A program made the position numbers and the translations under genes. A DNA stretch of 64,000 bases from Lepturacanthus savala (taxonomy: Eukaryota > Chordata > Actinopteri > Scombriformes > Trichiuridae): contig CM060466.1 in assembly GCA_030544235.1 (NCBI GenBank), positions 22,115,575 to 22,179,574 of the forward strand, in the 5' to 3' direction. The notes under the pieces are model-generated. The model was given only the letters and a program-made list of their open reading frames with translations, searched no databases and was not told the DNA's origin. Every line of letters starts with the position of its first letter. The first letter of the stretch is position 1. Shown one piece after another: positions 25,349-37,800 of this stretch.

Positions 25349-26310
25349 TTCATCATATGATTGTATGTAAAATCTTCATGGAAGCAACTAAACCTGTCAG
25401 ATACATGTAGTCGAGCAGAAAGTACAATTTCCCTCTGAAATGTAGTGGAGCTACAGATGGAAATACTCAGTTCCAGTACCTCAAAATTGTACTTAAGTAC
25501 AGTACTTGAGAACACACTTAGTTACTTTCCACTGCTAATGGCATGTTTGTCCTACTAATGGCCATGCAAATGGAATAAATAAAATGTCATTGGAGGCATT
25601 CACTTGAATAATGATAACTTGACAATATGGCTAAAAGACTGTGGACAGACATGTCCTGCAAATATACTATTGCTTTCTGTTGGCCTGGGGCTTTTTCGAG
25701 GCATCTTGATGCCACAGTAGCATACAATGAAATATTAGGAATAAAAAAATCATAGTGAACAAAGTGAGATCCATAAAGTAGCTGAATGGTCTTCTGGCTT
25801 GAAGGTCAAGATCCAAACTACTGTGGCAAACCCTCCCAAAATGTTAGTTTTTATCTATATCCCCTGGCCAGGCATGACGTTGGCAGCCTAAAATCAAGAA
25901 ACGTTTTATAACAATAATCGTGTACATGTTCATGCACATAAGAAGAACACAGACATGGGCATCAACAAAAACAGAGAAAACCACAGTCCAGCAAAGCAAA
26001 CCTAAAACAGCTTTGCAGGAACAGATTATCCCAGTAATTGGCAAAATATGCATGGTATGTCCTCTTCTAAAATTGTATCTCTTAGAAAAAGAATACCTTG
26101 CTTGAATCATATTTGTTCCAAGGGCTTAGATTATAATGTCTGAGACATAATAATGAGAACATTCAAAAGAATATTGCCTAAGCCTTGGAGCATGAATACC
26201 ACCACTGGGTCCTCTTAAATCTGCTATAATCTCAGAAAGCCAAGGGAATATGCAATTTGAAATCAGCCTTGCAACCAGATAAGAATGGGTTATTTTAAGG
26301 CCAAGACAAA
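25100..26310. other. short intergenic spacer
   Basis: Roughly 1.2 kb between the small gene promoter and the probable end of rab11fip4. It holds a poly(A)/TA microsatellite and no supported coding sequence. Confidence 0.5.
25312..25350. repeat. poly(A)/(TA)n tract
   Basis: A run of A followed by about 12 TA units. Confidence 0.95.
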
Positions 26311-26314
26311 TGTT

Positions 26315-28727
26315 TTTATTTACAGTAAGCACGTTACAATGACAGCTAATAGATCAGCAGCATACACTGTACATTGTAGGCATAGAATACATGGTTTTAT
26401 GTTTTAGAAATGTTATTATACTGTATAAATGGAAAAGGGAGAAATAAACATCAATCAAAATTTCACAAGACTGCATCACTGCCAAAGCCATTTTATTGCC
26501 ATGTTCTGCGTATAGTAACTACAACACATTTGATAGCCCTGATAACTTCAGAGCTACAAGAAATGAGTTTATAGCTCAATGTACACTTTTATTTTTCTTT
26601 TTTTTTCAAATCTAGAATGGCACGAGCCGCCATTGAGTGAGATGATTTGTGAAGCAAAACAAGACACAAATCTGCAGATATTGGTAAATAAGTTAATATT
26701 GCTCATAATGCTCACCATTTAGTTTAAGTTAGGAAGACAATTTACAACCATATAAAAAAGCCAGTTTAAAGCAAATTGAAAAGCAATGGACTTTCTGTGA
26801 AAAAAATTAAGAAATTCAACAAAACATTCCCCATAGCGTCATACAATTATAAGATTGACAAAATGCTCCCAAAATGCTAACCTTGCCTACGTACCATGTA
26901 ATGCTTTGTGCTAAGCCGTTTCACTAGTAGGACACCTAAGCAATCACAAGTTCTTTCCTGATAAAACTGTATAAAATAGATATCTTAGTATCAATCTGAA
27001 AAAGAGTGGTGAGTGGCACATGAATACAAATTATCACTATATAATTACAACATTTACAAGTCGAGAAAATATGTCAGACATAGACATAGAATGTACCTTG
27101 AAAAACTGTGTAAATCTATAGCAACATCATCTTGAAAAATGTCCTCAAAAGGCACAGACAGAAGAAAACGTGAACCATGCAAAAGGAAACAAAAAGGATT
27201 TTTTTTCTTGTGCAAGGAAGCAAAACTCAAGTTTAGAATTATTACGTAATACAGCAGATTGTAATTGTTTTCCCATCTCAAAGCAATGCCCACCTCATTA
27301 CAGTACTGAATACTGTACACGTGTTACAACATAGCTTAACCAGATTTTAAATTCAAAAGCCACACAGTAAAATATCAAGATGTACATTCATGATATTTAC
27401 AGTATTAGAGAGTTTCCGAGAGCCATTAGGGCTTTAATTACAATCCACACACTGTAGGCTTCAATGAGATTTCGAATGTAGAGGGTTGTACCAAACAGTG
27501 AGTCTCCTGTGCATGCTCACATCCAGTATCTAAGGTGATTTCTTTGAGACAGAGAGATGCCTCCACAAACCATATTAAACTGGCTATTGAAACATCTTGG
27601 TGCAGTCACACCAACATAAATCCATGACATCCCCGTACATTCATATCACATCATATCACATTTCTGTGCAACATCATTGGGTCTATTGCTAGCGACAGTC
27701 TACCTTACCAAACTTATGCTATGCCAGCAAGTGGCATCCGCAGAAGTTCCGGTTTAAAGACACTCCTTGGTTGCAGCTTCTGCTCCATAAAGTGACAGTC
27801 TTATGTTCATCTGAACCGACTAAGGGCCATTTCTCAGTGACGAATGTTCACTGTTGAACTGATTGACACTGCGTGTGCAAGGCTGCTGGAAGACATGTTC
27901 TCAAGAGGAAACAAAAATCATCACTTTCAATGTACACTCATCGACTTCACTAAAAACCCTCCTTTACCAGCTTACACTCACCTGACACCCCCCATCTTTA
28001 CTCTTTGTTTCTACCTTAAAATCTTAAAGGGCTTCTCCTTCATCTCGTCTCCTTTTCTGACCACCTTTACCACTTGTCTCAATCTTCTCTTACAACATCC
28101 CTGTCCAAATGAGTCATCAACATGCATTCTTCAGAGAACACCTACATAACAGGAAAGACGGTTTTCAAAGAATCGGGTTGCCAATTTGTACATCAGTCTC
28201 GCTATATTTTTCTGAAAATGTACACCATGCCAAACTATGTGTCTGCGGATAATACAGCTAATACCAGGACAACAGGTAGCATGTCCAATTTGTCACATTG
28301 TTCCAGTTTATAATGCCAATGTCCAGTGTACTCCTCGAAGCATTCTGGGAAGAAATCACCAGTTTTGTCTTGTCAGATCAGAGTTGTGACAGTGTTACAG
28401 TTCACATTATAGACAGAGATTAAAAACAGAACAGGGCAGATCAGGGTTGAGTTACAGCAGTATGACAAAGAGTTAGTCAGCGATCACTGGCTGAGAAAAC
28501 TCCATTTAGTTCATCATACCCCTTCTACCCTCTCTGCGAAAGAAGTTCTTTTCACCCCACAAACAGCAGGGGGCGTCGTGTGTCTAATTAAACATGTTCC
28601 AGTTTTCAAGCTACTGGTTTCCTTTGCTTTTCCTGTACAGATTCCGGGTTTGCAGGCTCTAATAAACAACTAGAATGATCCTCAGCCTCCTGAATGAAGA
28701 GTGACTCTCATTCCAGTTGAGTCACTG
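26315..28727 (-). other. rab11fip4: probable rab11fip4 3' UTR
   Basis: About 2.4 kb of noncoding sequence between the rab11fip4 stop and minus-strand AATAAA signals. No open frame of note and no splice-bounded exon was seen. Candidate polyadenylation hexamers lie at 26588-26593, 26492-26497 and 26315-26320. The true end is not determinable without transcripts. Confidence 0.5.
26492..26497 (-). terminator. candidate poly(A) signal AATAAA of rab11fip4
   Basis: The plus-strand TTTATT reads AATAAA on the minus strand, in the probable 3' UTR. Similar hexamers at 26315-26320 and 26588-26593 are alternatives, so this exact choice is a guess. Confidence 0.35.
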
Positions 28728-28844
28728 CTAGTTCTTGATCTCCAGGATGGAAGGGTTGTGATCCAGGATTGACAGGATGATTTTATCCATGTATTGTCGC
28801 AGCCGCAAGTTGATCTCCTCCTGCTCCTTCAGGGCTTCCATTAA
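28728..28844 (-). CDS. rab11fip4: rab11fip4 coding exon 13 (Rab11-binding domain and stop)
   Basis: The last coding exon has 117 nt including a TAG stop at 28728-28730. It encodes LMEALKEQEEINLRLRQYMD followed by KIILSILDHNPSILEIKN. This is the FIP-family Rab11-binding domain. The YMDKIIL...ILDHNPSIL hydrophobic face is what contacts the Rab11 switch regions in this family (family knowledge). Acceptor is TCTGCAG. Confidence 0.97.
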   Translation of the reverse strand, partial: LMEALKEQEEINLRLRQYMDKIILSILDHNPSILEIKN

Positions 28845-31800
28845 CTGCAGAGATAGCATGTCAAACACATTTCATTACGTCATGCATTTCTTAGATTTAT
28901 CCTCTCACTTTTTAATTATGGCTTTGAAACTCACTTCAAACCATTAGTTCCATACAAGTTCTCTCTCTTTGGCTTTGTCTTGGTGATTTATTTACATTGT
29001 AATGGTAAGCACTTATGCGTGAGAAATGGTCATGTTGATTTCCTCTAAATTATGCATAATTGATTCCATTATTATATTACAATATATAGAAAACTGTCAT
29101 GCTGTGACACGCCCTAGAAATACAGTCACAACTCTATAACTAACTCAGGGATTAAAGAAAAAAAATCTTGAGCCTGAACTTTTTTATATGTGGATACATG
29201 GGTGGCTGAGTGGAGGTGGTAATCTGTGGCATGGACACATTCACAGGGTCAAAATGATTACATGAAAAAATGCAGATTAAGGCAAGAGTGTCTGGTTGCA
29301 GTGGAGCGCCATTGTAACGGAGTATGTTACCTAAAAATGGTTGTTCATTAGTAAAGCTTAAAATAAAACCAGACATTCATGTTAATGTGCCAGTGCTCTG
29401 TGGTTAACATTCACAGCCACGGATCTTATTGATTTCTGTTGTTTTGTTCATGCTTGGGGAGTGAAGCTCCACTGGGGAACAGAAGTATGTCACCTAAGAT
29501 TTACCCAATGTCTGTTGTTTTGTTCATGTTTGTCAATTGACTGATTAGGCTAGTTATGTAGGCTCCTTTTAATATGAGGTGCTGCTAATGTAGCTAGAGT
29601 TAGAGCGTGAATTCAACACTTTTCTGAATTTAATACTTTAACTTGTAATGTATATCAATGATTCTTTTCAAACAACTTGTGTTGTCTTCATAATCATCCA
29701 GGGTATATATCACAAGACAGTAATTCTTAGAAAAATCATTCTATGAGCTGATTTAATGCATTTTTTTAATTAAAATGCTCATTTAACATGTCATGCGTAA
29801 TAATTACTGTCTTGTGATATATATACCCTGGATGATCATGAAGATGTCAGCTCATAGTATGGCTTTTTAATAATTACTGTCTTGTGATATATACCTTGGA
29901 TGATTATGACGACATCACAACTTGTTTGAAAAGAATCAGTAATGCCACATCCCTAGTTAAAGTGTTTTAATTACAAAAATGCATTAAATCTACTCGTAGT
30001 ATGATTTTAAAGCTTTAAAGCTTAAAGCTTTAGTCTTGTATATGCTCTGGATGATTATGAAGACTCACAAATCTGGAATATGTATTTGATGTTAATTGAG
30101 TATGATTGAATCTTTTGAATATGTACCAAATAGGAAACCAATTAAAAAAATAAATAAATAAACGCTGCAGGAGAAAAATGTAGCAATTACAGAAAGAAAG
30201 CGAAAGCAAAGAATTACAAATCTACAAAACAAATGCAAGAGAAAAATGTTGCAAATATCAAAAAACACACAAACCACCAAATCAACTGCAACAGAGAAAC
30301 ACTGCAAACTCACTCCACAGTCCACCAGTCGCACAAAAACAGCAGCACATCACACTCAAAGTTGTGGTCTGTTTCCGTTGCCAAGGCAACATGACACTCT
30401 GCTCAGTGCACTGTTCCGACCCGAGTGAAAATAAAGATGTTAATGCGAACGATAGAGCCTAAAAATTAAACAAAAGGTGATCATTTTCACAAAGGGTTCA
30501 AAATTATCAGTTGCCAGTGGCGACTATTTTTGACTCTTTAGTGGTGACTGAAGTTGACGAAGGATAACTGGCTACTCTGCCTAGTCCCACTAACTAAATG
30601 ATAGATTATATTAGATTAGATATGACTTCATTGATTCCTATGGAAGGTTCCTCAGGAAACTGAAGTTCCAACGTGTCACATACAGCACTGATAAACATCA
30701 ACATACCAAATATCAACACCAACAGAGAAAATAAATAAACAAAAATAAAAGTAAAAGCCTATACACACCTTATTATTGCTTTTTTTTACATAGTTATTGT
30801 GAAGCGCACATGCTATGAGGTAGGTGAGTAGATAGTTGTACATGGAATTTTGGGAAAAATAGAAATAAATTACACATGGTTACCTATTCTGTGTACATTA
30901 TTATTATGAATTATATGAATACCTAAATATAAATATATAAAGATTATTGTACAAATATAATAGAGATAAGGTACAAGTCGCCATGACACACTGACGAACG
31001 ACTCAACATTCCATGTGGTGTGGATTGGATGTGAAAATGATTACATTTAATTCATTATTAAGTTTGATTTGCATTAACACGCACTTTGTTTTCACTTGTT
31101 TTCACTTGGGTGCGAACAGCGTAGGGAGTACCACACAATGCTACTTGGCCTTTGGGAAACACTGGATGGGGTTATTAAAAAATTTTGTACATACAGAATA
31201 GCCTATATATTTTTTTCAAGACTTGATTATTTTTTCTGCAGTCAAGAAACCTGGCAGAGTGCCGGAATTCTTTAATTCCTTCGGAACCTGTCCCTATAAA
31301 TGGTAGCATGCAGAACAGCCAACAAAGAAAATGCTGCCACAAAGAGGCCAAAGTGGCTTGAGAATATAATAAACGGTCCGTGTTCTTAGTGATGGAGAAG
31401 GAAAACGACAGCGTTTCATTCTCAGTGCGTAGGCTCCAGTCTGCACAGTCATTACCTGGTCTCTGGAGGCATTATCTATCTCAGCAGCCAGAGACTGGGC
31501 CTTAGTCTGCGTGGCAAACAGGTTCTTGGCTTCGTATAGGCTGAGGCTGAGGATCTGACCGTTCAGCTCGTCGTTCTGCTCCCTGAGCCGCTGGTTCTCC
31601 TAAAATACACAATCAGGGAAGAGAGAGCGATAAGTATCAGGACCACACAAGTGTATCAGTAACATTTTTTTTTAAATGGTCACTATCCAAATCTCACTCA
31701 ACCCATATGACAAAATATTGCACTCAGTGCCTCACCCAGAATCAAACACAGCAATGCAACATCTAGTCTGGCATCACCTAGAGGACGTAACATGGGTTAT

Positions 31801-34800
31801 GCGTGTTACAGAACAAACTGCTCCCCTGCATTGCCTGGTGTGTTATGAAAGCTCCACGATGAAGTTGCCCCTGCGTGCTGACACGAGGTGAGTTTGCTCC
31901 TCCCTTGTTCGATACTTTACCACTAGTAAGGGAATTGCAGCACTGACCCCAGTTCAGCTTGGGCAAGTTCACTCTACTCCAGTGTGATTAGTGGTTAATG
32001 GGGGGGTCAAAGTGACAGAAGCAATGTTACCATCAGACCAGGACGGAGCAGCGCCCCAGACAACACCAGGTGCTGGATTTCAGGGGGGAGAAAATCCTGG
32101 GACACAAATCGCTGGACACACACACACACACATACAGACATTTACAGAGGTGCACAGGCAGGCATGAGAAAGTGAGTTTAGAATTCTCGAGGATGCTACA
32201 GGGAAGCATCCACTTGATCAAAGCTTTCACCAAAGCTGCATTATTTGTCCAAACCCCAGATATTCAAATTCAACATGTTCACAATCTAAAAAATAAATAT
32301 CGGCAGACTGTATCTGGCATAAAACCATATTTATGACACTTCTTCTTGCTTGCCTGCACTGGAAATATAATTTATGATGCATATCACTTACAAGTCATGA
32401 TTACAAGTCAGACACAGCCCTCTATACAACTTCGAAGGGTGTAGACACGTTTACTCATCTTATCATATAGGACATCTGAAACACACTTATACACTCCTTT
32501 ATCTATAATGTTTTACTTTGCAGCAGTTCTGCACACCTTCCAAGGACTGGAATCATTAACATGACATTTGAGACTAACTTTAGCAGCCAGATACCTAGAG
32601 TCAAATGCCACAGTTGTTAAAGCTAAACACCATTTTCAGATTTTGCGAATACAAAAGAGATGTACACTGCAGTTAGTACTCCCATTAATTGTGATTTATC
32701 CATTACTAATGTATCAGTACATTATGCCAGGAACTGCTTTAAAAAAGAACAAAAAGGATTTTATAGAGGATCAGATGATAATATGATCACTGATAAAGCA
32801 TCAGAATATATTCTGTCTAAACACAGCTATTTCAGTGAGTGGTGCTAACGTCTGCAGCTACCACTGTATCAGCAGAAAGTGATGGCATCATACGGCTTGA
32901 TTTATGAAATTATCATAACTAATGTTCCTTTGACAATACATAAACCAAATCCTCATGATCAACTCACAATGCTCATTGTTTAGAGCAAGGTAAAGTGTGC
33001 CTTCTTCTGCACCAATAGACACAACTCAAGTTACATTTAGTATCAAGCATCTTTACTCAGGAGCCGTGTTCAGACCTAGTTATAACATAAATAGGTCTAC
33101 AAGCACTGTGTTTCTGAACTGCAACTGTGCCATTTTTTTTCTGACAATCATTAAATAGTGTGTTTATTACCAAGGTTCAATTTGATCATTGTGTGTGAGA
33201 AGATTATTTAAAAAAATGCTGAGATTAGTATAATTTATTTATTTAAACAAAAGTGCAAAAAGAGGAAAGTTAGTGTTACAATAAGCAGTGGGATTCTCTC
33301 TCAAATATAACAAAAAAAGATCAAAAATCATTTATATTTTCAAAAGATTTCAATAGATAGAAATAAAACAACTAAAAAGATTGTCCAATTTAGACAAACT
33401 TTGGAAATCAAAGATGTTGAAAACGAGTAATGTCTTTCATGTCTGAAATAAATAAAAACAGCAAGGACATTTCAGCAGCTGCTTTCATTGCATCATCCAA
33501 AGTCGTAGTTAATCAACACTGTATCATAAGATATTAAGTATTCATACATTGTATGCAGCATTCAATCTGTAATAGTTATGCAGCTCAGAATTTGCATCTC
33601 TGTGCATCTTCTGTTGATTGTATCCTTAAAAAAAGTTCAGTTGGTGCTTTTACTGTCTCAAATTTAGATATTTAGATTCACGTCTTGTGTGAGAGTCTCT
33701 TAAGTCTGCAGATTTTTTGAAAGAAATGGCAATAGGTGCTATTTTGCATCCCATTCTCTGACATGTATGTAAAAATGAAACCGTGATCATCTATGATATA
33801 ACGTTTCAAAGCACGCTGTTTACAGACATCCGTGAACCACTTGTCACAATACTTACTGAGCTGACCATGCACAATAAAGTACTTGAAAAGAGCCTTTCAT
33901 CACCTGCTTGAGCCTCTTGACCTCGTGCTCCAGCTCCACCTCCCTGGTCTTGCTGTTGAAGTCTGCCAGGCTGGAGGAGGAACTGCGGCTGCGGCCGGGC
34001 CTCTCGGCCTCCAGCTTGAAGAGCTGCAAGTGCTCCAGCTCTCGACGCAAGTCCTCTATCAGCTACACAACAGAAAGGACAGATGAGCAATGCTATGCAA
34101 TGTATTTTTTATGTACTTTATAGGTGTATTTACAAGTGTCTGATTGCATAAAATAACCACCTCCTGCATGGCTTCCTTCTCTTTCTGGAACTGCTGTCTG
34201 TTCTGTCTTAGTTTGTCCATCATCTTCCTGTAGAGGTCCATCTCATCCTTCAGGCGCAAACTGGTGTCCTCCAGCTTGTCTGTCATCCTTTGCTTCTCCT
34301 GAACATAAACAGACATACAGCAAGTTTTTCTTATTTCTCTGTGTCAGTTATGTGAAATCAGACTTGGAGAACCCAAAATGGCATGCATACTTTATCTACC
34401 TTTATGTACCAGTAAGCGTTTTTCCCAATTTTCTGTCACACCTTAGGTGACCTATTCCTTTTTTTGTAAATTCAAGTTGTCAATGATCTGCTGTGGTGTC
34501 ATTTATATTGATATGTTTTCAAAATTGTTGAACACTCAAAGACAGTTTCACACATGAAACACTCACTTTAATGAAACTGGAATTACAGTTCCTCATTATT
34601 TTCACACACGCACGAGTCCATCATTATTGTTTTCCTGTTAAAGAAACTGCTGTCTTTGAAAAAGACAATAGAACTGTAGTAGCAAATGTGGTATGGGAAA
34701 CACAAAAGCTCTTGTCTATATTAGAAAGAGAAACAGAGGCGATAAGAGCATCTGCTGGGTGTGTTGAGTGTACAGAAAAAACAGTATAAAGAAAAGAAAA

Positions 34801-37800
34801 ATGTGAGGGAGGGAAATAAAAAAAAAATATCAAAACTTACCACATCGAGTTTCTCTGTCTGTAACTTGAGCCGGCACATGTTTATAGACATCTCACTGTT
34901 GTCATCCTCTACCTGTTTAACTCTAAAAAAACATAAAATTGTAAACAGAGTCAGATAAGGCTGCTTCAGCCATATGCATACAGGTCTAGTCGCAACTAAC
35001 AAACATCAGCAGGAATCTCTGAGCACTGTTTCACATACGGTTTAACATCCATACAAAGCCCTGAACAACCACACCCCCACCTCAAGAATCAAGCTCCAGA
35101 CCTGATATGATGAGGCCTTTTCTGTTGCTGCACCCTCCCTCTGGAACACCCTCCACATCGACATCCATTAATCAACCACCCTTTTTCAAACAGGCCATCA
35201 AAATACCTCTTTTTAACTTAAAAAAAACAATCATCCTACCCAATGTTTTTAAATCATATAGCTTCACTCTTTTGTCATACTTTTCCCTTCTTTTCTTTGT
35301 TTTATTCTGTTTTTAATTATTAAAATGATTTTGTTCTATTTTATGTGAATCTTAAGTGGCTTTGGGTGGCCAGAAAAGCACTTTACAATTAAAATGTATT
35401 ATTATTTTGGATTTTTTTTATTATGCCTTAATGGATAGTAGTAGTAATGGTGGAGAGAGACAGGAAAGAGGGAGGCAGAGAGAGGGAATGACATGCTGGA
35501 TGGAGCAGCCCAATGTGGGATTCATAAATATGTGTATAAATACATACAATTCACAAAAATGCAAAACATATAAATATAATACAATTGTTTTTTTGTTTAA
35601 GAGTATTTCTCACCGGTTGGTCAGAAACTCGATCTGTGTGTTTTTGTCTCTCTCCATCTTGGTGTAGGCCTCTCGGTGTCGTCTTAGCTCCTCCTGCAGA
35701 TTTTGCTCTGCACGTGTCTCTTGGTCTTTCAGCTGCTCCTCCAGCTCATGAACCCTGCCACAATCAACAAATCGTGATCTTTTTTTAGTACAGTGTAACA
35801 TGTAAGCTATTTCTTACTCTTTCACTGCGATGCTCTAGTTCTAAAACAGGCTGTACCTGTGTACTAGTTGTGTGTTGTCCTGCTTCAGTTTGGACTTGAG
35901 GTCTCCATTCATCAGAATCTCATTCTCCAGTTCTGCCACTTTCTTCTCCAGAGAACTCACCTTAGAGAAACAGACTTTAGTCAATTATATAAATCTGACT
36001 AAATGTGAAGATTTTACTTAAAGAGTTTAGAATGGCATTAGCTAGAAAATGCTGCAGAATAAGACAATTATATGCTATCCTTCAAAAAAAATGTAAACCC
36101 ATTGAGAATGACACTAAACAACATTTTCAAGGTTTCAATGGCTTAAAAATCATAACTTTTATATATAGTGGATGACCAATAATGGTAATGAACTGTATTT
36201 GTATACACCTTTCATATCAGAAATACAATTCAAAGTGCTTTACAATTAGGTAATTACATGCACTTAATATCTCGACATGCTTCACATAAAAAATAGACAT
36301 GAAATTTGCATAAGGTGGAAAATAAATGGAATATCAATCATTTTAACAATTTGCATTCTCAACTTGAGCTGCACATCCAACATGAATATCTCTTTCTCTC
36401 AGATTTTATTGCTGCAGAGTGCAAAAAATTCTGAAGTTGAGCAACATTTGATATTAACCCAGGGCTATTACAAGTGTCTGTTCGGTGCTTAAAAGAGCTT
36501 AGTTGAATAAAGGTCTTTGAACGAACAAACAGCACAAACTCAAACAAATGCATTCATACCTTTTCATTGATGTCGATATCACAGGAGTCAATGCTGTCTC
36601 GGAAAAGGTCCTCTGTGCTGCCGTTGCTGCTGCTCAGGTTGCTGTTGTGGAGCAGCTGCCTGCTCAAACACACAGAGACACAGCCCAGATACACGAACGT
36701 TAGAGGAGGAATCTGCTGGGAATAGATCCAGGTGAGGACCAGCTGCTTCTGAGAGATTGTTTGCATATGTGGAACAAAGTGTGTTCTGTCCTGCAGAGAC
36801 TCTGCTGCAAGGTAGGCTAGATTACATGATATACGACTATAAGCAAGCAGAGAAGCTGGTGCACACAGAAATTACTGTAAATGTAGCACACGCACTTTGT
36901 CACAGCAGTCTCACCAGGACACCTACACAAGTGTGCGTACGTCTGTGACATGTGATCAACACTCAAGCTGCTCCAAGACGCAACTACAGCTGCTTCCGTC
37001 TTTTCGCTCGACAGAATAATTTGGGAACGGAAAACATTTGCTCCATTACTGAGATTAGCAATTTAGAGCGAAGAGGAAACAAATGAAACAGAAAGGAGAA
37101 ACAGATAAAGAGAGCAATAAAACGAAAGAAGTAATCAAAGTGGACAGAGAGGACAGTGCTGGGAAAAAGGAGAGGGAGCCAAAACCTTATATTGCATAGA
37201 TAGATCAGGTCTGACAGGCCATTTTCACTCTGTCACTATAACTCAGCTGCTGTGGTTGGAAAGAGTCGGGAGGCCGAGATACAGAACGGTTCACTCAGTA
37301 CTGACCAACAGGCCATGCAGATGTATACATGGCTGCCAACTCTTACTCAAGTCTGGAACGGTAAAACCGGAACGCTCGGTTACGGACGTCCTGTACGTTC
37401 TGTGAATAAGCAGTGAGTGATTAGCTGGCTGTTAGGGTAGCTACAATGGTGGGGCAGCTGAGTGATAAGGATGCAGTGACCGCTTATCTCGCTGTGTGTG
37501 TGTGCCTCTGTCATCGAATAAAGCAACCACGTGCTGCAAAGGTGGTATTATGCATAAACACACACTTGTTGGAGTGACCTTCCCTGTAGAGAGCGACAGA
37601 CAAACACTTCCCCGTAGAGAGACACACACTTGACCTTTAAACGGTCCTTTGAAGTAGCGAGAACCAGCCGTAATGACGTAATATTCTCCCTACGATTGCT
37701 TTAAAGTGAAACTGGTTTCTCGCAAAGACAGAAAACAAGCATACCCTCGAACACAGATAAACAGGTGGCCTACCTTCCAAAAGCGGTGCTGGAGATTTTT

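Noticed and set aside
33806..34123. Overlapping open frames on both strands around rab11fip4 exon 11.
   Set aside because: Shadows of the GC-rich coding exon in other frames.
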